Assembly: GCA_007375735.1 (NCBI GenBank)
Contig: VMEW01000002.1
Location: 1 to 64,000 of the forward strand
Length of the DNA: 64,000 nt
Reading direction: 5' to 3'
Origin: Candidatus Peregrinibacteria bacterium Greene0416_19
GTDB taxonomy: Bacteria > Patescibacteriota > Gracilibacteria > Peribacterales > Peribacteraceae
Position 1 is the first letter of the stretch, and every line of letters begins with the position of its first letter. The notes under the pieces are model-generated. The model was not told the DNA's origin and searched no databases. It saw nothing but the letters and a program-made list of their open reading frames with translations. Shown here piece by piece: positions 8,702 to 20,037 of the stretch. The translations under genes were made by a program, and so were the position numbers.

Positions 8702-9451
8702 CTATTCCAACTCGTAGGTGAGCGACACCTCCACCCGCACCTCCTGCTCGCCCTCGGGAACCGGGAGCGACTTCTCCATAGCCGTATCTCCCGCCATTTC
8801 CAGCCCACGGGCGTACATTGGAACGGGCGGGCTGATGCCGCCGCCTTCGTTGAAGGAGCGGATGCGCCCGAGCCGCATGCCGAGCTGCCGGGCGAGCACC
8901 GCCGCCTTGGACTGCGCCTGTTCGATGGCCCCTTCGCGAGCCTGCGCCCTCGGCTTTTCCGGATCATCGAAGGTGAATGCGACTCCTCCCGCCTGGTTGG
9001 CGCCGGCCAGAGTAGCCGCTTGCAAGACGTCGCTCACGTTGTCCAAATCGCGCACTTTCACGCGCAGGCTCTCGGTCGCCTCGTAGCCGCGGAGCGTCTG
9101 CTGGCCGTCCTTCCAGTCGTACGCAGGGTTCAGCGACAGTTGTTCGGTCCGGATGTCCTTCTCTGGGATACCGACCTCCTTCACTGCGTCGAAGACGGCG
9201 TTCATCTTCTCGTCGAGCATGCTCTTGGCCTGCGTCGCTGTCGGCTGCCGGCCGGTCGTGACGCCCAGGCTCAGCTCGGCGATGTCCGGCGCCGCCGACA
9301 CTTTTCCCTCGCCCGACACGTTGATCATCGTCGGCGTGTGGTCGCGGGATTCGATCGACTTGCCCCACACGAAGGCCCCACCGAGGAGCACGGCGACGGC
9401 GACGGGAAGCCACAGCGGCGGGCGGATGTTGAGAGTCTGGGCATCGATCAT
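8702..9451 (-). CDS. SIMPL-domain (DUF541) secreted or anchored protein
   Basis: A 249-residue protein with an N-terminal hydrophobic anchor (LWLPVAVAVLLGGAFVWG) and then the SIMPL domain: INVSGEGKVSAAPDIAELSL near residue 45, RGYEATESLRVKVRDLDNVS near 120, and the closing VRVEVSLTYELE. Family members (E. coli YggE, BP26) are periplasmic or outer-surface proteins linked to oxidative stress or of unknown function. In a CPR-type envelope it would sit outside the membrane on its N-terminal helix. TATCAT ends nine bases before the ATG. Confidence 0.85.
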   Translation of the reverse strand: MIDAQTLNIRPPLWLPVAVAVLLGGAFVWGKSIESRDHTPTMINVSGEGKVSAAPDIAELSLGVTTGRQPTATQAKSMLDEKMNAVFDAVKEVGIPEKDIRTEQLSLNPAYDWKDGQQTLRGYEATESLRVKVRDLDNVSDVLQAATLAGANQAGGVAFTFDDPEKPRAQAREGAIEQAQSKAAVLARQLGMRLGRIRSFNEGGGISPPVPMYARGLEMAGDTAMEKSLPVPEGEQEVRVEVSLTYELE

Positions 9452-9489
9452 AGCGCGCTGATGATACCGTCACCGCCGGCTCCGCGCCA

Positions 9490-9723
9490 CTACGCCTGGG
9501 AATCCTCGTCGCAGTGGCGCATGACCTCCCGGAAGTAGCCGCGAATCTCCTGTCGCTGCCAGTCGGCGACGCCTTGCAGGGATCCCCGGCTCGCGACGAC
9601 CCGGAGGAAGAACTCGATTTGCGCCGGTGAGCCGCTCTCGCGCAGGACATCCCGAACGTGGTCTTTCGGATCATCGGCGTCACTCGCGAGGGAGGCTTCC
9701 CCGGGGAACGGGCGGTCGCTCAT
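9490..9723 (-). CDS. Hypothetical small protein next to sufC
   Basis: A 77-residue soluble protein starting MSDRPFPGEASLASDADDPK, with a helical, charged second half (DVLRESGSPAQIEFFLRVVA). No family recognised. It is on the same strand as sufC and 62 nt beyond its stop, so it may be the second gene of a sufC transcript. The ATG at 9723 is chosen because the in-frame upstream extension runs back into the sufC end and looks unlike protein. Confidence 0.55.
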   Translation of the reverse strand: MSDRPFPGEASLASDADDPKDHVRDVLRESGSPAQIEFFLRVVASRGSLQGVADWQRQEIRGYFREVMRHCDEDSQA

Positions 9724-9785
9724 CGAGAAAGCAGTGTACGCCGTCCGTCTTCCTGCGCAATCTGTCTGCCGTGGCACGCGCGCCC

Positions 9786-10583
9786 TCATTCCGCCTGCAG
9801 TGGCAGCGCATCCGCCGCCTCCCGCACCCCATGCTTCACATATCCCTCCCGCTCAAGTGTCATCGCCAGTTCCATCCCGCCGCTCTCGACGATTCGCCCA
9901 TCAATCATCACGTGTACGTGATCCGGCGTGATGTATTGGAGCAGGCGGGCGTAATGGGTGACGATCACTGCAGAGAAATCGGGGGAGCGCATGTTATTCA
10001 CCCCATCGGCGACCACTTTGAGCGCATCGATGTCGAGGCCGGAATCTGTCTCGTCCATCAGCGCCAGTCGCGGGCGGAGAATCGACATCTGCAGCACCTC
10101 CGCCTTCTTCTTCTCGCCGCCGGAAAATCCTTGATTGACAAACCGTTCCGCAAAGGACGGATCCATGGAGAGCTCTCTCATCTTCTCTTCGAGCAATATC
10201 TTGAATTTTATGGGGGAAAGTTTCTTCGCGGACGGATCGCGCTTCGTCATCTGCGCACTGCGAGCGGCAAACAGGAAACTCCGCAACGTCACTCCTGCAA
10301 TCTCCTTGGGATACTGGAATGCCAGGAAGAGCCCCGCTGACGCGCGTTCATCGGGCCGCATCGTCAATAAATTCTCATGTGCAAATCGCACCTCGCCACT
10401 CGTCACTTCATACTTCGGATGTCCCATGAGGGTGTTCACGAGTGTCGACTTCCCCGAGCCATTCGGGCCCATGATGGCATGAATCTCCCCGGTACCGACG
10501 GAGAGATTCACCCCCTTCGCCACTTCTTTCCCGTCGACGGCAATGCGGAGGCCGCTGATGGCAAGAAGGGGTGAATACGGCAC
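9786..10583 (-). CDS. sufC: SufC, ABC-type ATPase of the Fe-S assembly complex
   Basis: A 265-residue ABC ATPase. Walker A is GPNGSGKST, the Q-loop is AFQYPKEI, the signature is FSGGEKKKAEVLQ, and Walker B with D-loop is LALMDETDSGLDIDALKVV; the H-loop follows in VIVTHYARLLQYI. SGGEKK and DETDSGLD are typical of SufC rather than of import ABC proteins. SufC powers the SufBCD scaffold. The start is GTG at 10583: TATCAT ends exactly six bases upstream, and the sequence before it is antisense to the ferredoxin gene. Confidence 0.95.
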   Translation of the reverse strand: MPYSPLLAISGLRIAVDGKEVAKGVNLSVGTGEIHAIMGPNGSGKSTLVNTLMGHPKYEVTSGEVRFAHENLLTMRPDERASAGLFLAFQYPKEIAGVTLRSFLFAARSAQMTKRDPSAKKLSPIKFKILLEEKMRELSMDPSFAERFVNQGFSGGEKKKAEVLQMSILRPRLALMDETDSGLDIDALKVVADGVNNMRSPDFSAVIVTHYARLLQYITPDHVHVMIDGRIVESGGMELAMTLEREGYVKHGVREAADALPLQAE

Positions 10584-10632
10584 GGATCCATGATAGCCTG
10601 ATCGAGCGTACTTGCCTACACTCGGCTTCCCG

Positions 10633-10917
10633 ATGCCAAAAGTCTCGTTCCACATGAACGGCCAGGTGAAAACGGTCGAGGTGTGCGAGGGCCAGACCAT
10701 CCTCCAGATAGCGCTGGATAACGGCATCCCGATGGAACACGCCTGCGGCGGGAACGGCTTCTGCACGACCTGCATGTGCAAGGTGAAGCAGGGCATGGAA
10801 AGCCTGAGCCCGCGGAACGACCGGGAGGAGAACATGGGGGTAACCGAAGATCCGGATCGATTGAGTTGCCAGGCGGTTGTAGAAGGAGATGTCGAGGTTG
10901 AGGTCATCGAATATTAA
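10633..10917 (+). CDS. 2Fe-2S ferredoxin, ISC-type
   Basis: A 94-residue plant/adrenodoxin-type ferredoxin. The cluster ligands are in HACGGNGFCTTCMCKV (C-x5-C-x2-C), with the fourth Cys in the RLSCQAVVEGDVEVEV block. Such proteins carry electrons for biosynthetic enzymes, including Fe-S assembly, which fits its place next to the divergent sufC. TACACT ends ten bases before the ATG at 10633. The divergent promoters of sufC and this gene share a space of only about 50 bp, so the two may be co-regulated. Confidence 0.9.
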   Translation: MPKVSFHMNGQVKTVEVCEGQTILQIALDNGIPMEHACGGNGFCTTCMCKVKQGMESLSPRNDREENMGVTEDPDRLSCQAVVEGDVEVEVIEY

Positions 10918-10933
10918 TAGAGAAACAGGGAAA

Positions 10934-11027
10934 CCGCAGCCGGGATTCGTAATCCCGACGCGGGCGCTAGCCCGCATTGTGTTTCATAATTGAAACAGGT
11001 TTCCGGGATTACGAATCCCGGCTGCGG
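10934..11027. repeat. Foldback element with perfect 24-bp arms
   Basis: Arms at 10934-10957 and 11004-11027 are exact reverse complements; each contains its own mini-hairpin CGGGATT-CGT-AATCCCG. Between them lie GCGGGCGCTAGCCCGC and a GTTTC/GAAAC stem. It sits between the convergent ferredoxin and TPR genes and might act as a two-way terminator. Related copies occur upstream of smpB at 51082-51106 and near 51150, marking it as one of the dispersed palindrome families. Confidence 0.75.
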
Positions 11028-11053
11028 GTATGCGTGCGGATTGTGTGTTGTTT

Positions 11054-11815
11054 TTACGCCCTCGCCAGCGCCACCAACTTCTCCTTCACCTCCTCGTTAT
11101 ACGGCTCCAGTTTGTTGATGCGCCTGTAGGCGTCTTCCGCCTTGTCCGCGTGCCCCAGCTGCAAATAGCACTGGGCCAGAAGGTTGAGGAGTGCGGTATC
11201 GCGCGAGAGGCGGGCGCTCGCTTTCTCCAGCAACGGTGCCGCTTCCTCGAAGCGTTGCGCGGCGATGCAGGCCCGGCCGAGGGCCAAACTGCGCTCGGGC
11301 GTCTGTGGATCTCGATTGAGCGCTTCCTGATAGGCTTGGCAGGCTTCCGTGTACTTCCCCTGTTTGTAATACGCCAGGCCCAGGTTCGCATGGTAGGTCA
11401 CATCGTCGCGGTACTGCAGGAGCTCGCGGTACATCGCCTCGGCCTTGTTTTCACGACCGGTGGTCAAGTACAACTTTGCGAGTTGCGCCTGTACGTCGAA
11501 GGTATGCGGCTGCACGGTCAATGCCTGGATAAACAGCCGTTCAGCTTCCTCAATCTTGTTCTGTGCCATGGCTTTCTCGGCCATGCGCACGAGCGAGCGG
11601 ACCTGCTGCAGTTCGATGGCGGAGATGCGCGGGCTCTTGCGCGGACGGCCTACCTTCTTCTCTTCGATGACTGCTCCCCGCTCCTCCACCATCTGGAACC
11701 GCTGCTTCATGCTGCGGACAAAGCGCCGAACGGCCCGCGTCCGCAGCAGTGCCCGCACGCCGAAAATCGCGCAGATACCCAGAATGGAGCCGCTGAGGAC
11801 GAGGACGTAGAGCAT
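11054..11815 (-). CDS. Membrane-anchored TPR protein
   Basis: A 253-residue protein with one N-terminal helix (MLYVLVLSGSILGICAIFGV), a basic linker, then about five tetratricopeptide repeats from residue ~75 on. Examples are AEKAMAQNKIEEAERLFIQA, YHANLGLAYYKQGKYTEACQ and LLAQCYLQLGHADKAEDAYR. TPRs hold protein partners; the anchor places it at the membrane. The ATG at 11815 is preferred because the helix follows directly. It is downstream of holB and secA on the same strand, separated by about 60 nt. Confidence 0.8.
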   Translation of the reverse strand: MLYVLVLSGSILGICAIFGVRALLRTRAVRRFVRSMKQRFQMVEERGAVIEEKKVGRPRKSPRISAIELQQVRSLVRMAEKAMAQNKIEEAERLFIQALTVQPHTFDVQAQLAKLYLTTGRENKAEAMYRELLQYRDDVTYHANLGLAYYKQGKYTEACQAYQEALNRDPQTPERSLALGRACIAAQRFEEAAPLLEKASARLSRDTALLNLLAQCYLQLGHADKAEDAYRRINKLEPYNEEVKEKLVALARA

Positions 11816-11878
11816 GTGCCAGCGTTGGAGCCTAGCAGTCAATATCCGCTGCGGCAAGGGGCTGCCAGGCCCTCTTCC

Positions 11879-12846
11879 TCACAACGAAACCTCCAACGCA
11901 AACCGCTGCGTCAGCAGCTGACGCTGCGCGTTCGTACGGAGACCGTCCACCAGTGTCTGGAAGGCCTGCGCCTCCCGCACGGGCAGCCCCTCCCCGCGTT
12001 CCCGGAGCGCGAGCGCCAGGTGGAGGAGAAGCCGATCGGACTCCGGCCCGCGCTCGTGAAGAGGAAAGAGCAATTGAAGCCGTTCCGAGATCCGCCCGCT
12101 GACCCAGAACGCACGGGCGTTCTCATGCAGAATCTTCTCCGCCCGCAGCAGATCGGGATCGTCGCGAAGCCGCCGGATGGCGCCCGGCGCGCCTTGAGCG
12201 ACGTGGAGCATGAATGCCGCCTCATCATCATCGACACCGGCGAGGAGAGGCGCCAGTTCCTTCTTCGGCACACGAGAAAACCGCAGCGTGCGACAGCGCG
12301 ACACGACGGTGGGCAGGAGAGACGACTGCGACTGTGTGGTGAGAAGGAACACCACGCCCTGCGGCGGTTCCTCCAAGATCTTCAGGAGCGACGTGAGCGC
12401 CTCGTCCTGCATCCGCTCCGCGGACCGGATCAGGCAGCAGCGGTAGCGTCCCGTCCCCGTCTCGTAGAGCCGTTCCTGCAGCATGCGGACATCGTCGATG
12501 CTGATGGTGTCGGTCTTGGCTTTCGCTTTGCTCCGGTGCTGTTGCGGGATGTTCGAGTACTCGGCAAGCACGTTAAAATCCTCGCATACATCCTCGATCC
12601 ACAGGCGATCGATGATGAGGAGATCGGGATGGATGAGTTTCTCCGCTTCCGCTCGCACCCTCTTCTGCCCGGCTTCATCATCCACGCCGGCGGTGAGAAG
12701 CTCGTGCGCGAACCACTTCGCCACTGTGAACTTCCCGAGGCTCTTCGGTCCGACGAACAGGTACGCGTGCGCGACGTTGCCGGTACTCAGATCGTCGAGG
12801 AGGGAGGACCGCTGCGGAGCATGGCCGATGATGGCAGAGGCGTTGC

Positions 12847-12850
<4 letters not shown>
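11879..12850 (-). CDS. holB: DNA polymerase III delta'-like clamp-loader subunit
   Basis: A 323-residue AAA+ protein. It begins NASAIIGHAPQRSSLLDDLS, has a Walker A-like loop altered to GPKSLGKFTVA, sensor segments such as CCLIRSAERMQDEALTSLLK, then LEEPPQGVVFLLTTQSQSSL and the SRC motif VVSRCRTLRFSRV. Delta' subunits often have a non-ATP-binding P-loop and the SRC finger, so holB fits better than dnaX. The four-Cys zinc module is absent. The ATG overlaps the secA stop (ATGA), so translation is probably coupled to secA. Confidence 0.85.
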
Positions 12851-15651
<2,801 letters not shown>

Positions 15652-15735
15652 GCGAAAGCGGAATGAGGGTCACAGGATAGCGGGAACGGAGCCGGAGCGC
15701 GAGGCGCTCAGGCCGCGGAATGCTCTTTTGCATCT

Positions 15736-16467
15736 TCACCATCCCCGTCCGTACCACGGCTGCAACAGTTTTTTCTGGTATGTTTGTTCTGCGAGGAGAC
15801 CTGGAAGAGCGCTTTCGACTGCTTGGAGACGAGCCGGCTGCAGTCCTGCATCGTCCATGATGCGTCGATGCTCGTCGATGAACTCGCCCATCCAGTGATC
15901 ACCTGCGTGCACCACCGATCGTATCTGATCGAGACTCATGCAGATCGGTTCGGGAACGCGTTCAGCGAACGAGCCGAAGCCGCAGAGGAAGAGTTCGTGC
16001 TTTTTGGTGGAATGGAGCCACCAGATCCCTAGCAACGATTGCTCCGAGTTTTTTCCTTTTTTTTGAACACCAGCCCCCACCCCCTGCACCCCCTCCCCCG
16101 ACGGGGGAGGGGGCTGGGGGGTGGGGGTTGGGCGTGACGAGGGAGAGAGACGAGCACCAGAGAATCTCGATCGGTACACCTCACTCAAATGAATCCCACA
16201 CACAGGAATCCCCAGCACCCCCGCCATCGCATTCACCGCCGCCACCGCCACGCGCAAGCTCGTGAACCCTCCGGGCCCGGTGACGCAGGCGACACGCGCC
16301 ACATCCTTGTACTCCCACCCGGCATCCGCGAGCGTCCGCTCGATGAGCGGCACCAGATCTGCATCGTCGATGCGATGATCGACCGGGACCGATGCGACGA
16401 CCTGCTCCGGCGTGACGCAGGCGAGAAGCCCGTCATTGGAAGCAAGGTCCAGAAAGAAAGCACGCAC
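15736..16467 (-). CDS. tsaB: TsaB, partner of the t6A tRNA-modification enzyme
   Basis: A 243-residue protein of the TsaB/YeaZ family. The N-terminal half has the ASKHA-like fold signals: FFLDLASNDGLLACVT, the conserved VTGPGGFTSLRVAVAAVNAM at residues ~62-81, and GVLGIPVCGIHLSE. TsaB scaffolds TsaD and TsaE in making threonylcarbamoyl-adenosine at position 37 of ANN-decoding tRNAs. Residues ~108-140 are a low-complexity insert (TPTPQPPPPSGEG...) from a C/G palindrome. The start is GTG at 16467 with TATTCT ending exactly six bases upstream. It is on the same strand as secA. Confidence 0.85.
   Translation of the reverse strand: MRAFFLDLASNDGLLACVTPEQVVASVPVDHRIDDADLVPLIERTLADAGWEYKDVARVACVTGPGGFTSLRVAVAAVNAMAGVLGIPVCGIHLSEVYRSRFSGARLSPSSRPTPTPQPPPPSGEGVQGVGAGVQKKGKNSEQSLLGIWWLHSTKKHELFLCGFGSFAERVPEPICMSLDQIRSVVHAGDHWMGEFIDEHRRIMDDAGLQPARLQAVESALPGLLAEQTYQKKLLQPWYGRGW
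16071..16134. repeat. C/G palindrome inserted in frame in tsaB
   Basis: An imperfect palindrome whose core is CCCCCTCCCCC-GAC-GGGGGAGGGGG (about 16089-16113), with further CAGCCCCCA / GGTGGGGG pairing outside. It keeps the tsaB frame open and adds about 30 residues of Pro/Gly-rich linker. The type (PTPQPPPPSGEG when translated) is a common dispersed repeat style. Confidence 0.7.
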
Positions 16468-16489
16468 GTTGTCAGAATAGTGGATTTCT

Positions 16490-16641
16490 GTACTTTACAT
16501 ACTAACATTAGTGTTATATAGTATATAAGTACAGCTACAGCTGTACGCTCGCTCATTCCGACTGCGTTTTCCTTTCCGGCACTGAGTACTGTGCGCAGTG
16601 TTGGGTGCCGGAAAGTTTCACCATTTTTTAGGAGGGTAGAA
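16490..16641 (+). promoter_or_regulatory. Promoter and structured leader of the 80-residue gene
   Basis: An A/T-rich stretch at 16490-16530 (ACATTAGTGTTATATAG...) supplies promoter-like hexamers. The leader contains a perfect 11-bp hairpin (16572-16582 with 16605-16615, CTTTCCGGCAC...). After it comes AGGAGGG, a strong Shine-Dalgarno, seven to eight bases before the ATG at 16642. The promoter, hairpin, GGAGG, short gene pattern recurs at seven other genes here. Confidence 0.6.
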
Positions 16642-16884
16642 ATGGCCTACAGGCAGTGGATCGACATCGGTGATTGGGACCGCGACAACGGCCCTCCGCT
16701 GGCGGCAAGCGGCGACCGGGTTCTCGTCGAAGTCCGGTCGTATGAGGGGCTCACCATGCCCCTCAGTGAGGTCGAGACCCCGCCCGCCCGCCGCCCGAAG
16801 GGCCGGCGTTGGCAACGCTTCGGCTCCGACAGCCGCGGCCGATTGTACAACCGTCGCCGCCTCGACCTTCTCACCGCCTCGTAA
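16642..16884 (+). CDS. Hypothetical 80-residue basic protein
   Basis: A small Arg-rich soluble protein (MAYRQWIDIGDWDRDNG...), ending in a basic RGRLYNRRRLDLL segment; no recognised family. The start is set by the strong AGGAGGG Shine-Dalgarno. A classical hairpin-plus-T terminator follows within 30 nt, so it is a free-standing, probably well expressed transcription unit. This architecture differs from the leaderless style of neighbouring genes. Confidence 0.7.
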   Translation: MAYRQWIDIGDWDRDNGPPLAASGDRVLVEVRSYEGLTMPLSEVETPPARRPKGRRWQRFGSDSRGRLYNRRRLDLLTAS

Positions 16885-16911
16885 AAGGAAGGTGGGGAGA
16901 AGCGCAGTCGC

Positions 16912-16943
16912 GCCCCGGGAACACACGTTCCCGGGGCCTTTTT
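16912..16943 (+). terminator. Rho-independent terminator
   Basis: A perfect 11-bp stem (GCCCCGGGAAC at 16912-16922 with GTTCCCGGGGC at 16927-16937), a four-base loop, then CTTTTT. It is 28 nt after the stop of the 80-residue gene. Confidence 0.9.
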
Positions 16944-17010
16944 GTATCCAAAACAAGGGGCCATCGCTGGCCCCCCGCCCTTCCGTTGTCTCCCGGAGGG
17001 CTCGCAGCCT

Positions 17011-17220
17011 TCACCCGGCAATCGCATCCACATATCGACGCAGTTGCTGTCGTCCATGGATGCTATCGTCCTTGAGGACAAAGGCGATACCTCCATCCTC
17101 TGGCGTCTCGCTCAGGATGCACTCCGGCCTGTTTCCCAATTCTGAAAACAAGCTGCGGAAGCCCCGGATCGCATCCGCGGGCAACCAGAAATCAACCGTT
17201 CCTGGAGATCCCTTCGGCAT
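17011..17220 (-). CDS. Hypothetical 69-residue protein
   Basis: A small soluble protein (MPKGSPGTVDFWLPADAIRG...) with mixed alpha/beta composition and no recognised family. The ATG at 17220 is fixed by GGAGG eight bases upstream. Further upstream in the leader is a perfect 7-bp hairpin (CTGCTCG/CGAGCAG, 17253-17268). It converges on the terminator of the preceding plus-strand gene. Confidence 0.65.
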   Translation of the reverse strand: MPKGSPGTVDFWLPADAIRGFRSLFSELGNRPECILSETPEDGGIAFVLKDDSIHGRQQLRRYVDAIAG

Positions 17221-17363
17221 GGTTCTTCCTCCGAACGAGTGAAAGGGCATTCCTGCTCGCACGAGCAGTGTCAACATTATTTCACATGTTCGCCATCGAT
17301 GGCAAGAGCAAAACATGCGACGGGCGCAATGACCGGCATCCTGCGGCGGACTATCATGATTGC

Positions 17364-18251
17364 ATGCCCCGTCTCTCCGTCATCATCCCCACCCACCGCC
17401 GTTCGGTCATTCTCAAACGATGCCTGGACCATCTGGAACGGCAGACGACCGTGAAGCAGATAGAGGTGATCGTCGTGAGCGATGGGCGGGATGAGGAAAC
17501 CAGACGGGTGGTCAGTGATCGGCGGTCGGCGATGAGCATTCCAATGACATGCATCGACGTCGCTCCGTGTCATCAGGGAACCGCCCGCAACCGCGGCGTG
17601 ATGGAAGCGACCGGCGACCACGTGCTCTTCATCGGCGACGACATTTTCCTCGCACGGGATGCGTGCGAGAAACACTTTGCGACCCACGAGAGATTAGCAG
17701 ATCAAACAAAGCTCATCGCTCACCGCTCACCGCTCATCGCTGTGCTCGGTCATACAACCTGGGACCCCGCCGTCGGCATCACGGACACAATGCGCTGGCT
17801 CGAGACGAGCGGCTGGCAATTCGGCTACCCGATGATCGAGCGGTACGCTCACGGATTTGTTCCCGCGAGGTTCCAACATCGCTTCACCTACACGAGTCAC
17901 ATCAGTCTTCCCCGTGCGGTCGCACTCGCCCATCCGTTCCGGGAGGATGTGACGCTCTACGGCTGGGAGGACATCGAGTGGGGGCTGCGGCTGAAGAACG
18001 CGGGCCTGAAACTTTTCTACGAACCGGATGCGAAGGCATTGCACCATCACCACATGACGCTGGAGGATTCACTCAGGCGGGTGGAGACGCTCGGGCGGTC
18101 GGCGAGAGTGATGGAGGCACTGAACCCCGCGCTTCACGTCATGCCACGGGGGTGGAAGCGGATGACGTACGACATCCTGTCCCTCCTGCCGACGATACGC
18201 GGAAGGCATGCTCAGGCATTTATGCGGGGAGTGGCTCATGGCGAGCGATGA
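17364..18251 (+). CDS. Glycosyltransferase family 2
   Basis: A 295-residue GT-A fold enzyme. It opens PRLSVIIPTHRRSVILKRCL, has the donor-site block CHQGTARNRGVMEATGDHVL followed by FIGDDI (the DxD equivalent), and an acceptor-side block TLYGWEDIEWGLRLKNAGLK. It probably adds sugars to surface glycans; acceptor unknown. TATCAT ends exactly six bases before the ATG at 17364, so the mRNA should be leaderless. Residues ~117-126 come from an octamer tandem repeat (17711-17741). The stop overlaps the next start by four bases. Confidence 0.85.
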   Translation: MPRLSVIIPTHRRSVILKRCLDHLERQTTVKQIEVIVVSDGRDEETRRVVSDRRSAMSIPMTCIDVAPCHQGTARNRGVMEATGDHVLFIGDDIFLARDACEKHFATHERLADQTKLIAHRSPLIAVLGHTTWDPAVGITDTMRWLETSGWQFGYPMIERYAHGFVPARFQHRFTYTSHISLPRAVALAHPFREDVTLYGWEDIEWGLRLKNAGLKLFYEPDAKALHHHHMTLEDSLRRVETLGRSARVMEALNPALHVMPRGWKRMTYDILSLLPTIRGRHAQAFMRGVAHGER

Positions 18252-19171
18252 ATGCTATCATCTTCTCCATGCAAACCATCCAACGCTTCTTCGAGCGGGT
18301 CTGGCTCAGCATGACCCGTCCGTCATCGTATAAGGAACTCCTCGGTAAGCCGTTCGCGAGCGGGGCCTGGTACCTGTACTGGTTCCTGTTCCTCACCTCC
18401 CTCATCAGCATAGTACCGGCGAGCCTCGCGCTGTTCGCGGCGGCGCCGGCGGCCGGCGGGTTTGTGGATGAGCTGAAGGCGGACGTGCGCGCGCTCTTCC
18501 CCTCGGAGCTGACGGTCACCGTGGAAGATGGCGAAGTGCGCACGAACGTGCAGGAGCCGTACTACATCGACATGCCGGAGCGCTGGAAGAACGCAATGGA
18601 GAAACACAGGAACGCGAATGAGGACAAGGACAAATCAGAAGAGTTCCAGCACCTCGTGGCCATCGACACCGCAGCCAGCGCGGAGGACTATCCGCGCTAC
18701 CAGTCGCTCGCGCTCGTGACCGCCCGCAGCATCATCTTCCGCGACAAGAACGGCGGCTACCGCGTGCAGCCGATAGGGAAAGAGGTGACCATGATGATCA
18801 ACAGGCAGAGATACCAGGAGATGACGGGGAAAGTGTTGCCGTACCTGGAGTACGCGACAGGCTTCATCGTTGCGGGAGGAATCTTCCTGCTCCTTCTGGC
18901 CCCCTTCGCCGCCGCCGGCTTCCGGTTGGCCGGCTACCTGATCTATCTGCTCGTCACGAGCGTGCTGCTGTTCTGGCTCGGCCTGATCATGAAGAAGAAA
19001 ATCCTGTACGCCGATCTCTACAAGCTCTCGTTCTACGGTCTGTCACTGCCCATCGTCTACGGGCTCGTCGCACGGCTGGTCGGTTTTCCCTCTCCCTATA
19101 TCTTCACTCTCCTCTTCCTGGTGTGGATGGGGGGGGTGATCCGACACTTGCCGAAGGCGAAGACGAAGTGA
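18248..19171 (+). CDS. DUF1189-like multi-pass membrane protein
   Basis: A 307-residue protein with one N-terminal transmembrane helix (YLYWFLFLTSLISIVPASLA), a ~140-residue extracytoplasmic domain, then about four helices in the C-terminal third (FIVAGGIFLLLLAPFAAAGF and following). The layout and the segment ADLYKLSFYGLSLPIVYGLV resemble DUF1189 proteins, of unknown function. The ATG at 18248 overlaps the glycosyltransferase stop (ATGA); a second ATG at 18269 is possible. The coupling suggests a shared role at the cell surface. Confidence 0.65.
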   Translation: MNAIIFSMQTIQRFFERVWLSMTRPSSYKELLGKPFASGAWYLYWFLFLTSLISIVPASLALFAAAPAAGGFVDELKADVRALFPSELTVTVEDGEVRTNVQEPYYIDMPERWKNAMEKHRNANEDKDKSEEFQHLVAIDTAASAEDYPRYQSLALVTARSIIFRDKNGGYRVQPIGKEVTMMINRQRYQEMTGKVLPYLEYATGFIVAGGIFLLLLAPFAAAGFRLAGYLIYLLVTSVLLFWLGLIMKKKILYADLYKLSFYGLSLPIVYGLVARLVGFPSPYIFTLLFLVWMGGVIRHLPKAKTK

Positions 19172-19238
19172 TAGGCCAGTTGCGATGAAAACAGCATGCA
19201 TAGCGGCGTAGCAAACGCCTGATCCAAGCTACATTCTC

Positions 19239-19802
19239 TCAATCATTGATGCAGAGAATGATACGTACCTGGCGGCTCAGCGGGCACGTAGCGTGAGAAC
19301 GTCCGTTTTCCCAAGCCTGAGAACAAGTGGTATGCGCGACGCTCGTATCCGGATCATCGGCGCTGTCCTGCAAGGCGATGGCAAATGCCTTCGTTTTATC
19401 AGCAAGGCGGCTGAGCAGGTGCTTCTGCATCTCGACAAGATTCTTCTGCAGCTGCCTGGCCGCGTCGGCGATCGCGGCCAGACGCGCGGCGCTCTCGCTC
19501 TCGTTCGTCGCTGTACCTTCGACGACGATCCTGACCTGATACAAGCGGGTATCGGTGACTTCCGGATCTTGATCGATGAATGCAGCCTGCGTCCGGCATG
19601 CGGAATGCAGTCGCTTGTTCTCCTCCTCGCCGACTGTCATCGCGGTATCGGGGAGTGTGTTGACCGGAGGCTGGGTCAGCGTTCCATCGCCGGAAACCAA
19701 CTGCGCACGATGGTTCGCCGGTCCGCGGTTCGAGCCGACAGAGAGGGTGATGGCAACGACAACCGCGACACCACCGAGCAGGCGGAGACCTTTGACGGCC
19801 AT
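19239..19802 (-). CDS. Hypothetical exported or anchored protein
   Basis: A 187-residue protein with an N-terminal hydrophobic segment (LRLLGGVAVVVAITLSVG) and then a soluble, partly coiled-coil region (ESAARLAAIADAARQLQKNL). The C-terminal part has two Cys residues that could form a disulfide outside the cell. No family recognised. The ATG at 19802 is preferred because the hydrophobic segment follows it. A plus-strand frame overlaps this region, but its translation looks less protein-like. Confidence 0.5.
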   Translation of the reverse strand: MAVKGLRLLGGVAVVVAITLSVGSNRGPANHRAQLVSGDGTLTQPPVNTLPDTAMTVGEEENKRLHSACRTQAAFIDQDPEVTDTRLYQVRIVVEGTATNESESAARLAAIADAARQLQKNLVEMQKHLLSRLADKTKAFAIALQDSADDPDTSVAHTTCSQAWENGRSHATCPLSRQVRIILCIND

Positions 19803-20037
19803 GGGAGGCGGAGAACAGGAGAAGGATCTATCAACTATGCATCGTGCTCTACGATGCAAAATTCGAGCAAGAACCGCTCCGGCATTTGCCTTGCCCGATC
19901 CGCAAAAACATATATAATGAAAATGTAGTTCAGCATCACACTATTCCATCAAGGCATGGAATGGCGGTTTTCCCCATTCTCTGCAACGATGATCAATCTG
20001 GACTCGTGAATCTTCATTCTGCATTCTCAATCCCGTC

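Noticed and set aside
10584..10907. A 108-residue N-terminal extension of SufC
   Set aside because: It is antisense to the ferredoxin gene, not family-like, and the promoter signal sits at the GTG start at 10583.
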